DNA from: Gracilaria caudata
Taxonomy: Eukaryota > Rhodophyta > Florideophyceae > Gracilariales > Gracilariaceae
Length of the DNA: 46,896 nucleotides
NCBI GenBank assembly: GCA_030374735.1
Contig: JASCIV010000101.1
Coordinates: 1 to 46,896, forward strand
Reading direction: 5' to 3'
In this document: positions 1 through 10,188 of the stretch, one piece after another
How positions within the stretch are numbered: position 1 is the stretch's first letter
How the letters are laid out: each line of letters begins with the position of its first letter
Translations under genes and position numbers: made by a program
The notes under the pieces: generated by a model
What the model was told of the DNA's origin: nothing
What the model saw: only the letters and a program-made list of their open reading frames with translations
The model's database searches: none

Positions 1-2
1 AC

Positions 3-440
3 GCAGTGATTCACATCATTTCGTGGAGCTCGCATAAGTCCAGGCGTCCTGTGAAGTCTATCGGATCTGCGGAAATACTGGCTGCTGGAGAAGGAATTGA
101 CGAAGGGAAGGTGTTGTGCAAGGCTTTTAGTGTTTTACTGGGAATCGAAGTCGAACTTTGGGTCATCGTGGACTCGAAGGATTTACATTCAACCCTATCT
201 ACCTGCAGAAATGCCACGGACAGGTCAATACGTGGAGATGTGAGTGTCATCCGCTACGAGTTTGAGACGCGGAACGTCAAGCGCATGATATGGGTTCCGG
301 GCAAGCTCAACTATGGCGATCCCCTCACCAAGACAGACAGCCCGATTTGTGACACTCTGGAGTTGATGCTGTATGACGGTAAGGTTTCTCTCGATTTTGC
401 GGAAGCAATTTGTAACGACTCCGATAAGTTTATTGGGTAA
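3..440 (+). CDS. Copia-1 pol, RNase H C-terminal fragment (cut by window edge)
   Basis: The frame is open from the left edge and stops with TAA at 438-440. It matches the end of Ty1/Copia polyproteins. The start has the SWSSHKSRR block followed by SAEILAA, which holds the acidic RNase H residue; VDSKDLHSTLS holds the next; and the tail WVPGKLNYGDPLTK matches the family W-[IV]-P-x-x-x-N-x-A-D-x-L-T-K pattern, with GDP where most members have AD(A/G). About 145 residues are visible. No methionine start is expected, because this is the C-terminus of a longer protein whose gag, protease, integrase and RT lie outside the window. It is followed 40 bp later by the putative 3' LTR. The visible part is uninterrupted. 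Confidence 0.85.
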   Translation, partial: AVIHIISWSSHKSRRPVKSIGSAEILAAGEGIDEGKVLCKAFSVLLGIEVELWVIVDSKDLHSTLSTCRNATDRSIRGDVSVIRYEFETRNVKRMIWVPGKLNYGDPLTKTDSPICDTLELMLYDGKVSLDFAEAICNDSDKFIG

Positions 441-480
441 GAGGAACTCTAAGAGGGATGAGTATGAAATGCAAGGGTAC

Positions 481-892
481 TGTACTTCCAGCATTTGCTG
501 GAAGGTAAGCGTTACAGTCCTGCATGACGCAAATGCGACTACTGTATGCGTGGAGCTCAAGGAGTGATTTGTTCAGAGTAAGACACTTCAGCGTACTCAA
601 GGACATCCGCAGCGTCTCTACCGCGTGGTATCGCAACCACCGGGATGGGACAGGCAGTAGATGCTTTGCGAGGGTATAAAGCACTGCGTTCACGGCATCT
701 ACGTAGAGTTAGAGAAGCCAAGCACAAGCGAACGACAGCTACTCACAGTCCATAACAGTAAAGTGTGCTTCAGTTTTTGCATTGGTCTACAACTAGTCTT
801 TACATATCCTCAGGAAAGAGGAGGAGTATAAAAGAGTTGAGATACAGTACAGAGAACCAGGCAAGAGCGCCGGAGTTGCTCAGTTGTTTTCA
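481..892 (+). repeat. Copia-1 LTR (putative limits)
   Basis: It begins TGTAC 40 bp after the Copia-1 pol stop and ends in CA just before a primer-binding site (895-907). It has two TATA-like boxes (673 and 827). A palindrome CCAGCATTTGCTGG lies near its start. The last 86-88 bp recur perfectly at 1030-1117, supporting the right limit. Because pol lies on its left and a primer-binding site on its right, this LTR may serve both as 3' LTR of one copy and 5' LTR of another. An alternative right end is TACA at 804. Confidence 0.5.
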
Positions 893-894
893 TA
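807..894 (+). repeat. 88-bp direct repeat, copy 1 (LTR 3' part)
   Basis: By eye this is identical over 88 of 88 bases to 1030-1117, and the similarity stops abruptly on both sides. It carries the TATA-like GTATAAAAG and runs to the LTR end. A 135-bp spacer separates the copies. Confidence 0.9.
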
Positions 895-912
895 GTTATG
901 GGCCCAGATGCA
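895..912 (+). promoter_or_regulatory. Primer-binding site, half-tRNA-iMet type, overlapping gag start
   Basis: GTTATGGGCCCAG is complementary to the anticodon stem-loop of eukaryotic initiator tRNA-Met, the primer site used by Drosophila copia-type elements. It sits two bases after the LTR end. The same block (one base different) follows the 5' LTR of Copia-3. The ATG at 898 opens a frame (residues MGPDAG) that could be the start of gag. The fragment to about 1029 is the only internal sequence left. Confidence 0.7.
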
Positions 913-1029
913 GGGGTCCCGGGTTCAAGTCCCGGACTGGTCAGGGGATTTCTGTACGCTGCCACTGTAAGCACAATGCAATATCAAGACACTCAGGAGA
1001 GATACTTCGCCCTGCGGCATGGGTCGACG

Positions 1030-1117
1030 TCCTCAGGAAAGAGGAGGAGTATAAAAGAGTTGAGATACAGTACAGAGAACCAGGCAAGAGCGCCGGAGTT
1101 GCTCAGTTGTTTTCATA
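1030..1117 (+). repeat. 88-bp direct repeat, copy 2 (truncated LTR)
   Basis: This is an exact copy of 807-894 in the same direction. It is probably the right end of a 3' LTR whose left part was deleted together with most of the internal region. After it comes unrelated sequence from 1118. Confidence 0.8.
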
Positions 1118-1690
1118 ATACTGGCCACAAAGAAGAAATGCTGCAAAGTCCTTGTCATTCAAGACGTTCCGACTCATTGCTGACAAACCTGATCGATGAT
1201 CGAGCAAACTTAGAATCATTCCATTTTTGCACGACAGCTTCTCGAGCACTTGCTCGTGCTCCTTCTCATGCATCTCTTTCTCTTGTTTTATTCTTTGAGT
1301 CGAGAACATCTTCAGAAGCATGTAAGCCAGCATTTGGGTTAGAAAAAGATGACCATGGCCGGATACGCAAGGAATCGTAATTAGTCTTCGACAGTTTAAC
1401 TCAGCTTAATAGCGGAGCTCGGAACATGTTTGACACCAGTTCTTTGAGCCTAGAATGACGTGGCTTTTGAATTAGGCGGCATTGGGATACAAAATATGTG
1501 AAACAAAGCGAATTAACTACTTCGAGAAATTAGAGCGACTACCTGCGCTACTGTAGTGATGATCATTCTCCTCCTTCTCCTTGTGATAACAGATTCATCA
1601 AGCATGTTGGCACATTTTGAACCAAGCGTTATGGTTGACGCAGTAGTGGCAAAATCTTGAGCTTTCCTTTCGTTCCTATATGTGATCAAG
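1118..1690. other. Intergenic, no gene seen
   Basis: Short frames occur here, but none has a recognisable motif or codon pattern. The interval separates the Copia remnant from the pseudogene that follows. Confidence 0.5.
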
Positions 1691-1726
1691 GGCAGTTAAA
1701 CATTTTAACAATATGCATCGCGCGGC

Positions 1727-3090
1727 TCAGTAATCATCTTCGAGATCATCGATGTAGTCATCGCTGTAATCATGGCCGTTGTCAAAGTCATGATACTCGT
1801 TATAGTTATGGTCACCGTAGTCGTAGTCGTTACAACCATTGTATACATCTACATCACAGTTGTTACAAATCAGTAATAGCGCCTGTCTCTCATATGGTAG
1901 CTCCACGTCGGATCGTTTTTACAATAGAACATAAAAATTGAGGCCAGGTATCTGTCTGCGTCAAGCACTACAGGTGTTGCCAGACCTTTGTCTCCGGCCG
2001 CCATCTTGCGTCGTACTACAGAACGCTACAGTCTATACTGTGTTCTCTTACAACAGTCATCATCGGCGGCCGCATCAGAGGCTTCAAAAAAGTCATCATA
2101 GTAATCAAAAACGCAATGATGAAATTCATCTTCAATACTGACATGATACCTGTCATCATCACCGTCAGTGTAAAAGACTTTCAATTCACACATCTCCACT
2201 AAGGTATTCCTCGCGGTCAAAACCATTGCCATTTGCGGTTTCAGTATCATCCAGTTTAGGACAGGGGCAATAATGATCACACTCTTCACGAAGCCGGGAT
2301 TCTCGTCCTCAAAGAAGCCCAAGGCAGTAAAAACGTCACGTATATCACAAGCTAGACAAGAATTTTGAACTGATTCAGACCGTAGGGTTATGTCGCCACA
2401 CTGAGAAGGAGCGGAGTTCAATGTGTCGCCATCTGCACAAGGTTGACCTTCAATGTCAGAATCCTCAAAAAAAGTAATGTGCTGCTGTTGCTCTCTGTGC
2501 TGACTGGCATCAATCTGGATATCTGTCATCACTGATTCACATGTACCACGCAGTTGAAGAGAAGCAACATGGGCCTGAATGTCATCCAAGTCGCTTGAGC
2601 CAGCCTCATGGTCGTGCTGTCTGCGCACCGCACGCTCGGTAGGATGAAGGTCTTGTTCGCCTTGGAGACCCTGCTCAGCACCTACCGGCGAGGGACACAC
2701 AACCATCGGCGAATAATCAGTGGCAGTTCCATGCATAGCGCCCAAGTCAAAAGAACTCTCACGCTGCTGCGAAACACTATTCACTTCATTCTTCAACCTA
2801 GAAGCGACAAAGTAATCGTCAAAACTGTCAGAAGAAAAGGGACTCAACCCCCGTTTACGCACAGACATCAGAATATGGAGCACACTGCTGAAAAGCAGCG
2901 TGTGTTGAACAAAACCGGACGCGACAAGCAGAACCGACGGAAACAACTTAACGTGCGAAGCGGCGGCCGAAAGTGCTGATAACGTCCAAAAAGAGACGAT
3001 TTGATGTGGTGTCCAGAAAGAGTACGCGTGCAATCTTGTCCAATATGTTCGGAGTCAAGTTTGGAAGACGTAGAGGGCGGCTTTAAACAT
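1727..3090 (-). pseudogene. Decayed inverted paralogue of the F-box-like acidic protein
   Basis: On the minus strand this matches the intact gene at 5386-6621 from its ATG (3088-3090) to its stop (1727-1729). Similarity also extends into both flanks: a promoter-side block near 3110-3240 and about 40 bp past the stop. Shared stretches include SFWTLSALSAAASHVKLF, ATDYSPMVV, ERAVRRQHDHEAGSSDLDD and the Asp-rich tail ending SDDYIDDLEDDY. Lesions: a one-base loss soon after the ATG creates an early TGA; another shift lies near 3020, between the F-box-like helix and SFW; further shifts fall in the acidic part; and about 150 bp of extra sequence sits around 1880-2040. A 335-codon frame (2026-3033) survives but lacks the start and tail. 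I judge it dead. Splicing around some lesions cannot be excluded. Confidence 0.8.
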
Positions 3091-3630
3091 GATTCATCAT
3101 GTAGGGTGGCGAGGAAGAAATGGGGCTTCCACAAAAGGATAAAGAAGGCGAGCGAGACGTTGCGCCTATTACCTAGCTACTCTTGGGCAACAGTTGTTGT
3201 CAAAGATCAACTCTGGAAGGTGCAGATCAAATTTATGCCCCGCCTACGCGGCCGTGATCTATCGTACCAAAGCTGTTCACAGCAATGTCCCACGTCGACA
3301 CAGAGGATGACGTACGCACGTGTACACCTTCGTTGATTGCTTACGGATGCTTACAGTACCAGGTCGTGCAGAGATGATAGATCAGTTTACTGACCGGTGC
3401 TTGCACTCGTTGAAGACGTGTCCAATTGTATCACGATCTAAATGACAGTACATTTGTGTCTGTTTGCCACGCGTACTGCTGTCATTGTGACGTTTGGATC
3501 TAAATGTCAAACCCAGGATCATAATATGATATTATCTAAGGTGGACTAGACATGAAACCGTTATCAACACCTCCTCTTTTCATTAACCTTTTGCTTTCCG
3601 ATCATCTCCCTCAAGCTTTTTGATACACCT

Positions 3631-4314
3631 TCACGAACTAACGGCTCCACATACGTCGAATATGATATCTTCGATCACATATGATAGTTCTACAAAGTCA
3701 TCGATGGCGAATGCATGACCGCCTCCAGCAGCAGCAATGTCCTCCATGTACTGATTGTCATTGATTCCAACACTAACCGCACTCAAAGATCCCCCGTGCC
3801 CAAAGTAACTTTTGAAGAAACGAGCCCATTCCACCGGATCGCGGCCGGCGTTATGGCGTCCATCTCCGACTAATACAATCTTTGAAACCGCACTCGGAGC
3901 AGACGATAGTTCAAAGAAGCAATATTCAATTCCGGCCGCTATAGATGTTCTCGAATCTCCCTGGAATGGTGTGCTGGAAACATGCCATATAAACTCTTGT
4001 TCGTCATCAGTTAGCGACAAAATGGGATAAGCGGATTCCCCATATTGTACAGCCGCGTACGAAGCGTTGTTGTCATAGGAAATGATTGAAACCATATCCA
4101 TAATGAAGTTCTTCTGCATGTCGAACTCAGAATGATTCATCGAACCACTTCCATCGATCGCAAAGCATATGTTAATACTGCACCCTCTGTAACGCACAAA
4201 GTTCGATGCCGCCCTAAGTTCGGAGCGTGCCACAACGCCCCCAGGTTGCAGCGAAACTGCTCTCACCACACAAATCAAGAGGGCCGAAACAAGGAAACGG
4301 AACAACAGCTTCAT
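3631..4314 (-). CDS. Small secreted von Willebrand factor A domain protein
   Basis: The 227-residue product starts with a signal peptide (basic KLLFRF, then a hydrophobic run to about residue 20). Almost all the rest is one vWA domain. The metal-ion-dependent adhesion site is complete: D54-G-S56-G-S58, then T123 in the SRTS segment, then D151 in VLVGDG. Such domains bind a protein ligand through a divalent cation. Cys45, Cys50, Cys132 and Cys223 could form disulfides, as expected outside the cell. There is no membrane anchor. The ATG at 4312-4314 is chosen because the signal peptide follows directly; a TATA-like box lies about 140 bp upstream. The gene is intact and stands alone between the two F-box-like copies. 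The ligand is unknown. Confidence 0.85.
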   Translation of the reverse strand: MKLLFRFLVSALLICVVRAVSLQPGGVVARSELRAASNFVRYRGCSINICFAIDGSGSMNHSEFDMQKNFIMDMVSIISYDNNASYAAVQYGESAYPILSLTDDEQEFIWHVSSTPFQGDSRTSIAAGIEYCFFELSSAPSAVSKIVLVGDGRHNAGRDPVEWARFFKSYFGHGGSLSAVSVGINDNQYMEDIAAAGGGHAFAIDDFVELSYVIEDIIFDVCGAVSS

Positions 4315-4449
4315 GTCTGTACGGACGTCGCTTGACGATGCTCACACAGCAAATTGTTGGTGAAAAGGGATTCTGTTGATGTTTTTCACGGATGGGATGC
4401 TTTGTTCAAACTTGGGGTTGTTCTACACAGGAATGGCGCAGATCTACTG

Positions 4450-4458
4450 CATATATAG
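4450..4458 (-). promoter_or_regulatory. TATA-like box upstream of the vWA gene
   Basis: The minus strand reads CTATATATG about 140 bp before the vWA ATG. The spacing would imply a leader of roughly 100 bases. It is only a motif match. Confidence 0.3.
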
Positions 4459-4569
4459 GGAACTAGAGCGCTAGCAAGTCTATTCTGGGAGGGTGTAGTT
4501 TGACTGTCATTACTGCTGTCCCTAGGGAGGCAACCTGACTGCCACGTGGTCTCAGCAAGTAATGACACC

Positions 4570-5300
4570 TTCTTATAATCTCTAGCTTCTGCGCACGATT
4601 AGCAACAGGCTCATTTACCACGAGTTTGATACGAAGCTACGCCCAAACTTTGAAAGTGGAATGCAACGGTAGCAAACAACTTCCCCTTCGGCACTCTGAC
4701 TTTTGGACTCTGCTGTACACGTTCAAGTAGCTCCTGTCATGCCGCCAATAAGCATTCTGCCTGCTATGGATAGTAAGCTTTGCACCAATAGGTGGCAACG
4801 GCTCTGTGCTGCTGGGTCTTGAACGCATAGACAGCAAACAGATGGGCAAACGATGCAGTTGTCTATGGCGCCTCTCGATGGTCGATGTCTTGCTGTCCAG
4901 CGTGGGAGGAGGTACTCTGTGCAAACAGGGACAATCCCTGTCCGCTTTTGAGCTGGAGTGTCTCCGTCGAGTTGTCATGCGGTTTCAAAGGTGTAAGCAT
5001 TCGTGTTCCACCGGCATTCAAAAATACTGTAAGGAGGGCTTTAACTGGCGAAATAGTCGGGGAGAATGTAAAACGGTCGGCCATTCATCCAATTGTAGAA
5101 AACCGTGGTTCCACGTGCACAGGTCACCCACTGCGGCGACGTGGCCCATTGTCGCCCGTGGGTTTTCACTTTTTGTGCGGTGCAGCGCACCCAAACACTC
5201 TTCGATGGATCAGCGCCGCGTAGCCGGGGCATAGATATGATCTTGAGCCTTCCACAGTTCTTTCGCTGCGACTGCTACCCAACAGTCGCAAACAGTCGCC
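4570..5300. other. Intergenic with shadow frames only
   Basis: Several overlapping frames of 100-140 codons occur on both strands, but none has a recognisable motif. From about 5230 the sequence resembles the flank of the pseudogene at 3110-3240, so it is the promoter side of the F-box-like gene. Confidence 0.5.
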
Positions 5301-5385
5301 AACGCTCGCGTCGCGTCCTCGTGCTTTTATGGAAGCCTCGTTTCTTCGCTGCCGCCCTCGCCCTCGCGCCTCAGCCTGACCAATC

Positions 5386-6621
5386 ATGCCCGCACCCGCG
5401 CCCGTCTGTCTGACAAACCTGCCCCCAGAGATATTGGACGCTATTGTGCGCAAACTGTTCCAGGCCGACTCTCCACAATGCGCCGTCTCTTTTTGGCAGT
5501 CCTCAGCACTTTCGTTCGCCGCGTCGCACGTTGAGTTGTTTCGGTCCGTTGTGCGTGTCGCGTCCGCTTTCGTTCAACACGCGCTGCTTTTCAACAGTGT
5601 GCGCGATATTCTGGTATCTGTGCGTATGCGAGGGTTGAGTCTATGTTACTCGAGCAGTTCTGACGATTACGATGACGATTATGGGTCGACGAATGAAGCG
5701 AACGGTGCCTCGCAGCAACGTGATTGTTCTTCTGACTTGAGCGCTATGCGTGAAACGGCGACCGTTTATTCGCCGATTGTGGTGTATCCTCCGTCGGTGG
5801 ACGCTGAGCAGCGTCTTCATGGCGAACAATACCCCCATGTTACCGAGCGAGCGGTTGAAGAGCAGCACGACCATGATGCTGACTCCAGCGAGTTGGATGG
5901 GATTCAGGCCGGTCTTGCTTCACTTGAACTGCGTGCTGTATGTGAATCGGTGACGACAGATGTGCAGATCGATGGCAGTCATCACAGTGAGCAACAGCAG
6001 TACGTTCCTTTTCCTGATGATTATGACAGTGAAGGTCCACATGGGGAAGAAGATGGCGACACATTGAGCCCTGCTCTTGCCCAATATGATGAAGAAGCTC
6101 AGCAGTTTGACGCAGTTCAAGATTCGTATCGAGGGTATGACGCAAACGAGTCTCTTAGTGGCTCGGACTGTGGGGAATATACGGTTAGTGATTTTGAGGA
6201 GGATTCTGTCTCGCTTCATGAACAGTTTGAGGATGAGTGTTGCGCGTATTCTGAACAAGATGAGGTTGACGACGCAAATGACACTGGTTTTGACCGCGAG
6301 GACGAATACGATAGCGACGATGCAAATAGACAAGTCGTTTACGATGACGGGGATGATGGTGTTGATTTCGACAATGTGGCTGAGGATGAATTTGACAATG
6401 GCGCTTTAGATCACTTTGACGATGCCGACGTTGACAGTGTCGCTGATGATATCGCCGAAGATGATGGTGACGTAGAGATAGACGATTGTTGTGAAGACCA
6501 CGACTACGATGACGGCGACTGTGACGAGTATGATGACTTTGACTACGGCGATGATTACGGTGATGACTACGGCGATGACTACGGCGATGACAATGGCGAC
6601 GATTACAGCGATGACTACTGA
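5386..6621 (+). CDS. F-box-like protein with long acidic tail
   Basis: The 411-residue product opens with an F-box-like segment at about residues 9-45 (LTNLPPEILDAIVRKLF, then SFWQSSALSFAASHVELF), the pattern of Skp1-binding helices in SCF ubiquitin ligase adaptors. The remaining 300 residues are low complexity and very acidic, ending in repeated GDDY units (about 6538-6620). No substrate-binding repeats (LRR, kelch, WD40) are seen, so partner and target are unknown. The frame has one exon. The ATG is kept because the inverted pseudogene at 1727-3090 preserves it and the sequence before it. High His/Asp shadow frames on the other strand are by-products of the acidic repeats. The F-box call rests on a short weak match; the acidic tail is certain. 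Confidence 0.65.
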   Translation: MPAPAPVCLTNLPPEILDAIVRKLFQADSPQCAVSFWQSSALSFAASHVELFRSVVRVASAFVQHALLFNSVRDILVSVRMRGLSLCYSSSSDDYDDDYGSTNEANGASQQRDCSSDLSAMRETATVYSPIVVYPPSVDAEQRLHGEQYPHVTERAVEEQHDHDADSSELDGIQAGLASLELRAVCESVTTDVQIDGSHHSEQQQYVPFPDDYDSEGPHGEEDGDTLSPALAQYDEEAQQFDAVQDSYRGYDANESLSGSDCGEYTVSDFEEDSVSLHEQFEDECCAYSEQDEVDDANDTGFDREDEYDSDDANRQVVYDDGDDGVDFDNVAEDEFDNGALDHFDDADVDSVADDIAEDDGDVEIDDCCEDHDYDDGDCDEYDDFDYGDDYGDDYGDDYGDDNGDDYSDDY

Positions 6622-7480
6622 GCCACGCGATGCATCTTGTAAACATGGCCAACCGTTCTTGATCGGTTAGTGATAACTTGGCCATTTCTGCTGCGCGGCT
6701 TCCGCGTGGAATGCGGTGTGCGCGACCTTCGCGGTTGTCTGTTCCGATACAGCGCATTCCACCCACAGCCTGTATGCCATCCATTGCTCAGTCGATATCG
6801 ATGCGTTTGTGTGCGACCTACGGCTGCGCTCGTATCTTACATATCGAGTGCAGCAGGTGCAGTGCCGCTATCTGGTGGCAAATCCCCTTTTCGCCAGTTC
6901 AAATTAGTCCTTACAGAAGTACTTGAATGCTTACACATGAATCGCAGCAAATAATATTTCAAATTTCCAAACATTTATATAAATCGCCCATAAATCTTTT
7001 TCAAAAGTTGGGCTAAAGCAAGTAATCGACATGACACATTGTGTACACGCAAACCCGTTACATTTCTTCCAACGGTACCGAAGGTGGAGGGATACCACTT
7101 GTAATTGCGAGCCAAGATTTTCTCGACCGCGACCAGAGGTAGCGCTACCCATTTCTCAAAAGGATGTTGTACGTCGATCACCATGATGAGGCACAATCGT
7201 CTTAGCCTGCCGTTCTCACTTCCGACAAGTGATCCTGGCCTTCTCCCTGACTGACTACAGACTCCACGTGAAGTCACCGATGCGCTGTCAAACTTTGTCG
7301 CTTGATGAAAATAGAGAAAGGGCCATGAGATCATTTCAACCGCGCAGCGAAGAGTCTCTTATTTCGTACTGCCGTTATCCGACTTAAGCTTTATTGTTGT
7401 CCACAAGTCCTATCATTGATTATCTACGGTGCCTTATTCCTGGCCTTTGGGGCAAGCTGTACACAACTTTCTTACTAATG
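6622..7480. other. 3' flank and intergenic, no gene seen
   Basis: The first 40-60 bp are conserved with the pseudogene's 3' flank. Short frames beyond have no recognisable features. Confidence 0.5.
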
Positions 7481-7488
7481 ACTTGGAT

Positions 7489-7860
7489 ATTTTGAAAAGT
7501 GTACCGTTCGGAGTGAGGCCTCCTCCAAGATGGCGAGGAAAAACTGTTGTTCGAAACCCAAGAAAGGGGACGCATCGGCCGAGATTCGAACAGTTTTATT
7601 CCTCTTTTTCCACTTACAGTCGTTACGCCCTTATTATACCGGTGTGCACCAAGCTTATGCTTTTGTCTAACAGCGACACAAGCAATAGCATATCTACATT
7701 TTAAAACGTAGACCGCTTGGAGTGGGGCCATGCTTCCTCCAAGAGCAACGTGGAGAAAGATTGTGCGGAAGAAAAGAAATGGGAGCCATCGGCCTGAAGG
7801 TGAAAAATTCTGGTTCCCTTTTGCTCAAGCGACATATTCGGGCCTTTTCATACGGGCCTT
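7489..7860 (+). repeat. Diverged tandem duplication, about 210-bp offset
   Basis: Copy A (about 7489-7645) and copy B (about 7699-7860) align along their length. Both share a TTGAAAAGTGTACC / TTAAAACGTAGACC start, GGAGTG[AG]GGCC, TCCTCCAAGA, GCATCGGCC / CCATCGGCC, ATTC followed by a T-rich stretch, and a final GCCCTTATTATA / GGCCTTTTCATA. They are clearly divergent, so the duplication is old. No coding function is seen. Confidence 0.55.
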
Positions 7861-8458
7861 GAGCATGAGTGTACCTTTGTCGAACTGCGTCCCAGGCAGA
7901 AAAGCAATATTTCTGTGCTGACAGCGGCCATCAGCGCACATGAATCTCGACAGTCCCGCCCATGGGACTGTTTGCTGAGAGAATGTCACCAACTGTTTAC
8001 GTGGCTTTTTCAATCTACAACCGCCCTGGCCCGCGTAGTGCTGAACAACATCCTAATTCACGTCTTTCAATGCGCTGTAGAGAGGGTGATTATAGAGTGA
8101 TTATAGGGTGATTGATGACGGCCAGTCCCATTGAACTCTCTCGATTCCCGAGGTTTTCTCCATAGAATTCTAGGTTATGGTCCTTGATAGATAGATACAG
8201 CCCCTGTATTCAGAGTAATATCATTCAATTGCGATTCGATGCAGCTGTAAACATGGGGTGAGAGCTTTTGTAACGGTTGGTGATCACTGGGATGCAGAAC
8301 AGGAATAAAAACCCGCACCTTCGATACTGCGAGAAAACACGCTGCAAGCGGTGTTGTCCCCAGTTCCGGCTCACGGCAGACTACGCAGTTCGCCGCAGGT
8401 GCACAGTTTCTCTCAGTCAGGTGTCTCGTCACAACTAGGAACCACTTCGGCATTAATC

Positions 8459-10188
8459 ATGGCTTCTCCCGCGTTTCTAATCCTCGCATTTTCCCTATCA
8501 TTCATTTGCACACATACCGCAGAGGCTCGCCATCAAACCGCTCCAGATTTGAACTCTTTTGCTCGTCCCGTTTCTTATGCCGAACCTACTCCCAGTCCTG
8601 GTGTGAACTGCGTCTCACCAAACAAACTTGGAGCCACTCATACCCCCACACCGTCCTCCTTCGCGCCACACCCCAAAGCAAACACTGAGCACTCTTCTCA
8701 TCCGAGAACATCCTCCTCTAAAGCTCCGTCGACCGTCACCCCCGTTCCGACAGAATCTACAACCAAGCCTGCCGGCCCGAGAGCACAGATCGCAAGCTTG
8801 ATTCAGCTGCCATCTAAACCCGCATCAGCTGCGTCTCCAGGAACATCATCCCATGCACCTCCGTCGACAAGCAGCTCCACCCCGGCCGAGACCACGAGCG
8901 AAGCCCCAAGCGAACCTACTAACAATCCTTCCCACATCATGGGAGCATTCACAAACATCATGCAACTGCCGTCTAATCCGTTATCAATCCTTACTCCAGG
9001 AACACCCACCACATCGGCTCCGCCGACCAGGACTACGACCCCGCCTACGACTACAGCCAGTACCACGACCCCCAGTACAACTACAACCGTTCCCTCGACT
9101 ACATCAGTAACGAAGGAAACCTCCGAATCTGACACCTCCGAATCTGACACCTCGACGGAAAACTGGCAACGGGAATCAACCTCCACTGAAGATACGTCCA
9201 CGACTGCTCCTCCAACCACAACTACCACCTCGGCCACGAATCAGGATACGACTGCGACCACTACACCTCCGACTACAACTGCTGCGACGACCACAGCTAC
9301 AACTGCCCCGCCTTCCACGCAATTCCCGCCTGTCCCGCTTTCCCCAACGACTTCCCCACCAACGACCACAGCGCAGGCTCCGCCCACCACTCAGCCGCCC
9401 ACTACACAGCCTACAACCACCACACTGCCACCCACCACTCAGCCGCCCACTACACAGCCTACAACCACCAGACTGTCACCCACTACTCAGCCGCCCACTA
9501 CACAGCCTACAACCACCACACTGCCACCCACCACTCAGACGCCCACTACACAGCCTACAACCACCACTCTGCCACCCACCACTCAGCCGCCCACTACACA
9601 GCCTACAACCACCACACTGCCACCTACCACTCAGCCGCCCACTACACAGCCTCCAACCACCACACTGCCTCCCACCACTCAGCCGCCCACAACTGCACCG
9701 CCGTGTCAATGTCCGAACTGTTTTGTTTGTACTGGAGTAGATGCGCAAGGAAACTCCATTTGTGAGCCCGATGGAACAACCAATGATGCCGATTGCAATC
9801 CGTGTGTCGGAGAGGCAGATAAGATCTGCGAGGCATCCGGTCTTCCTAATTCTTTCAAATGGTAAGTTGAAATCATTCCCTAACTATTCATATCGTTCCA
9901 AACAAGATGAACTAACTTGTGCACCTTTTCTTCTTATCCAAACCTCACCTGTACAGTTGTCCTAATTCGTCAAATTGCAAACGAATTCTTATTCCTGGTC
10001 GCCTTGGTGTTCCACAGAGCTCACTCCCAGTCTCATTTGTTTGTTCGAGGAATTGTGGAACTGTATGCGCCGATATTCGAAAAAATGATGGTACGAGTAA
10101 CGCTTGTACAGTATTCTCAGCGCTGACACTCAACAATGACGGCGATACAGGCACAACCGACATACTCAAAAAATGTCCCGACGTCTAG
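8459..10188 (+). CDS. Secreted Thr/Pro-rich mucin-like protein (two exons: 8459-9861, 9957-10188)
   Basis: Splicing gives a 544-residue product. The chosen ATG (8459) is followed by a clear signal peptide (ASPAFLILAFSLSF then cleavage near AEA). An upstream in-frame ATG at 8351 would bury it. Residues 20-310 are rich in Ser, Thr and Pro, as in O-glycosylated wall or mucilage proteins. Next come six and a half copies of a 16-residue unit (PTTQPPTTQPTTTTLP, 9383-9690). A Cys-rich C-terminal domain of about 130 residues starts at PCQCPNCFVC and continues in exon 2 (CCPNSSNC, CSRNCGTVC) to the TAG at 10186-10188. Without splicing, the frame ends at once inside the GTAAGT donor, so the intron is well supported. 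A role in the extracellular matrix is inferred from composition only. Confidence 0.8.
9383..9690 (+). repeat. 48-bp coding minisatellite
   Basis: There are six full 48-bp units plus a partial unit, in frame with the mucin-like gene. Units differ by 0-4 bases. Unit number is likely to vary between individuals. Confidence 0.9.
9862..9956 (+). other. Spliceosomal intron, 95 bp
   Basis: The donor is G|GTAAGT, a branch-point-like ACTAAC lies at 9911-9916, then a pyrimidine-rich tract, then the acceptor TACAG at 9956. Removing it joins two Cys-rich reading frames without a stop. Confidence 0.8.

Noticed and set aside
895..945. tRNA gene (GGGTTCAAGTCCCGG T-arm and a GCTCAGTTG D-arm-like motif)
   Set aside because: The acceptor stem does not pair, no anticodon arm forms, and the start is better explained as a Copia primer-binding site and gag start after an LTR. 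The D-arm-like part lies in the LTR repeat.
6185..6784. 199-codon His/Arg-rich frame on the minus strand
   Set aside because: Shadow of the Asp-rich repeat of the F-box-like gene: GAC/GAT repeats read backwards as His/Ser/Arg codons. No motif.
8803..9237. 144-codon Val-rich minus frame
   Set aside because: Shadow of the Thr/Pro-rich repeat in the mucin-like gene; Val/Gly bias reflects ACN codons read in reverse.
9383..9690. CRISPR-like array (regular 48-bp repeats)
   Set aside because: Units are directly abutting, with no unique spacers, and are translated in frame; it is a coding minisatellite in a eukaryotic gene.
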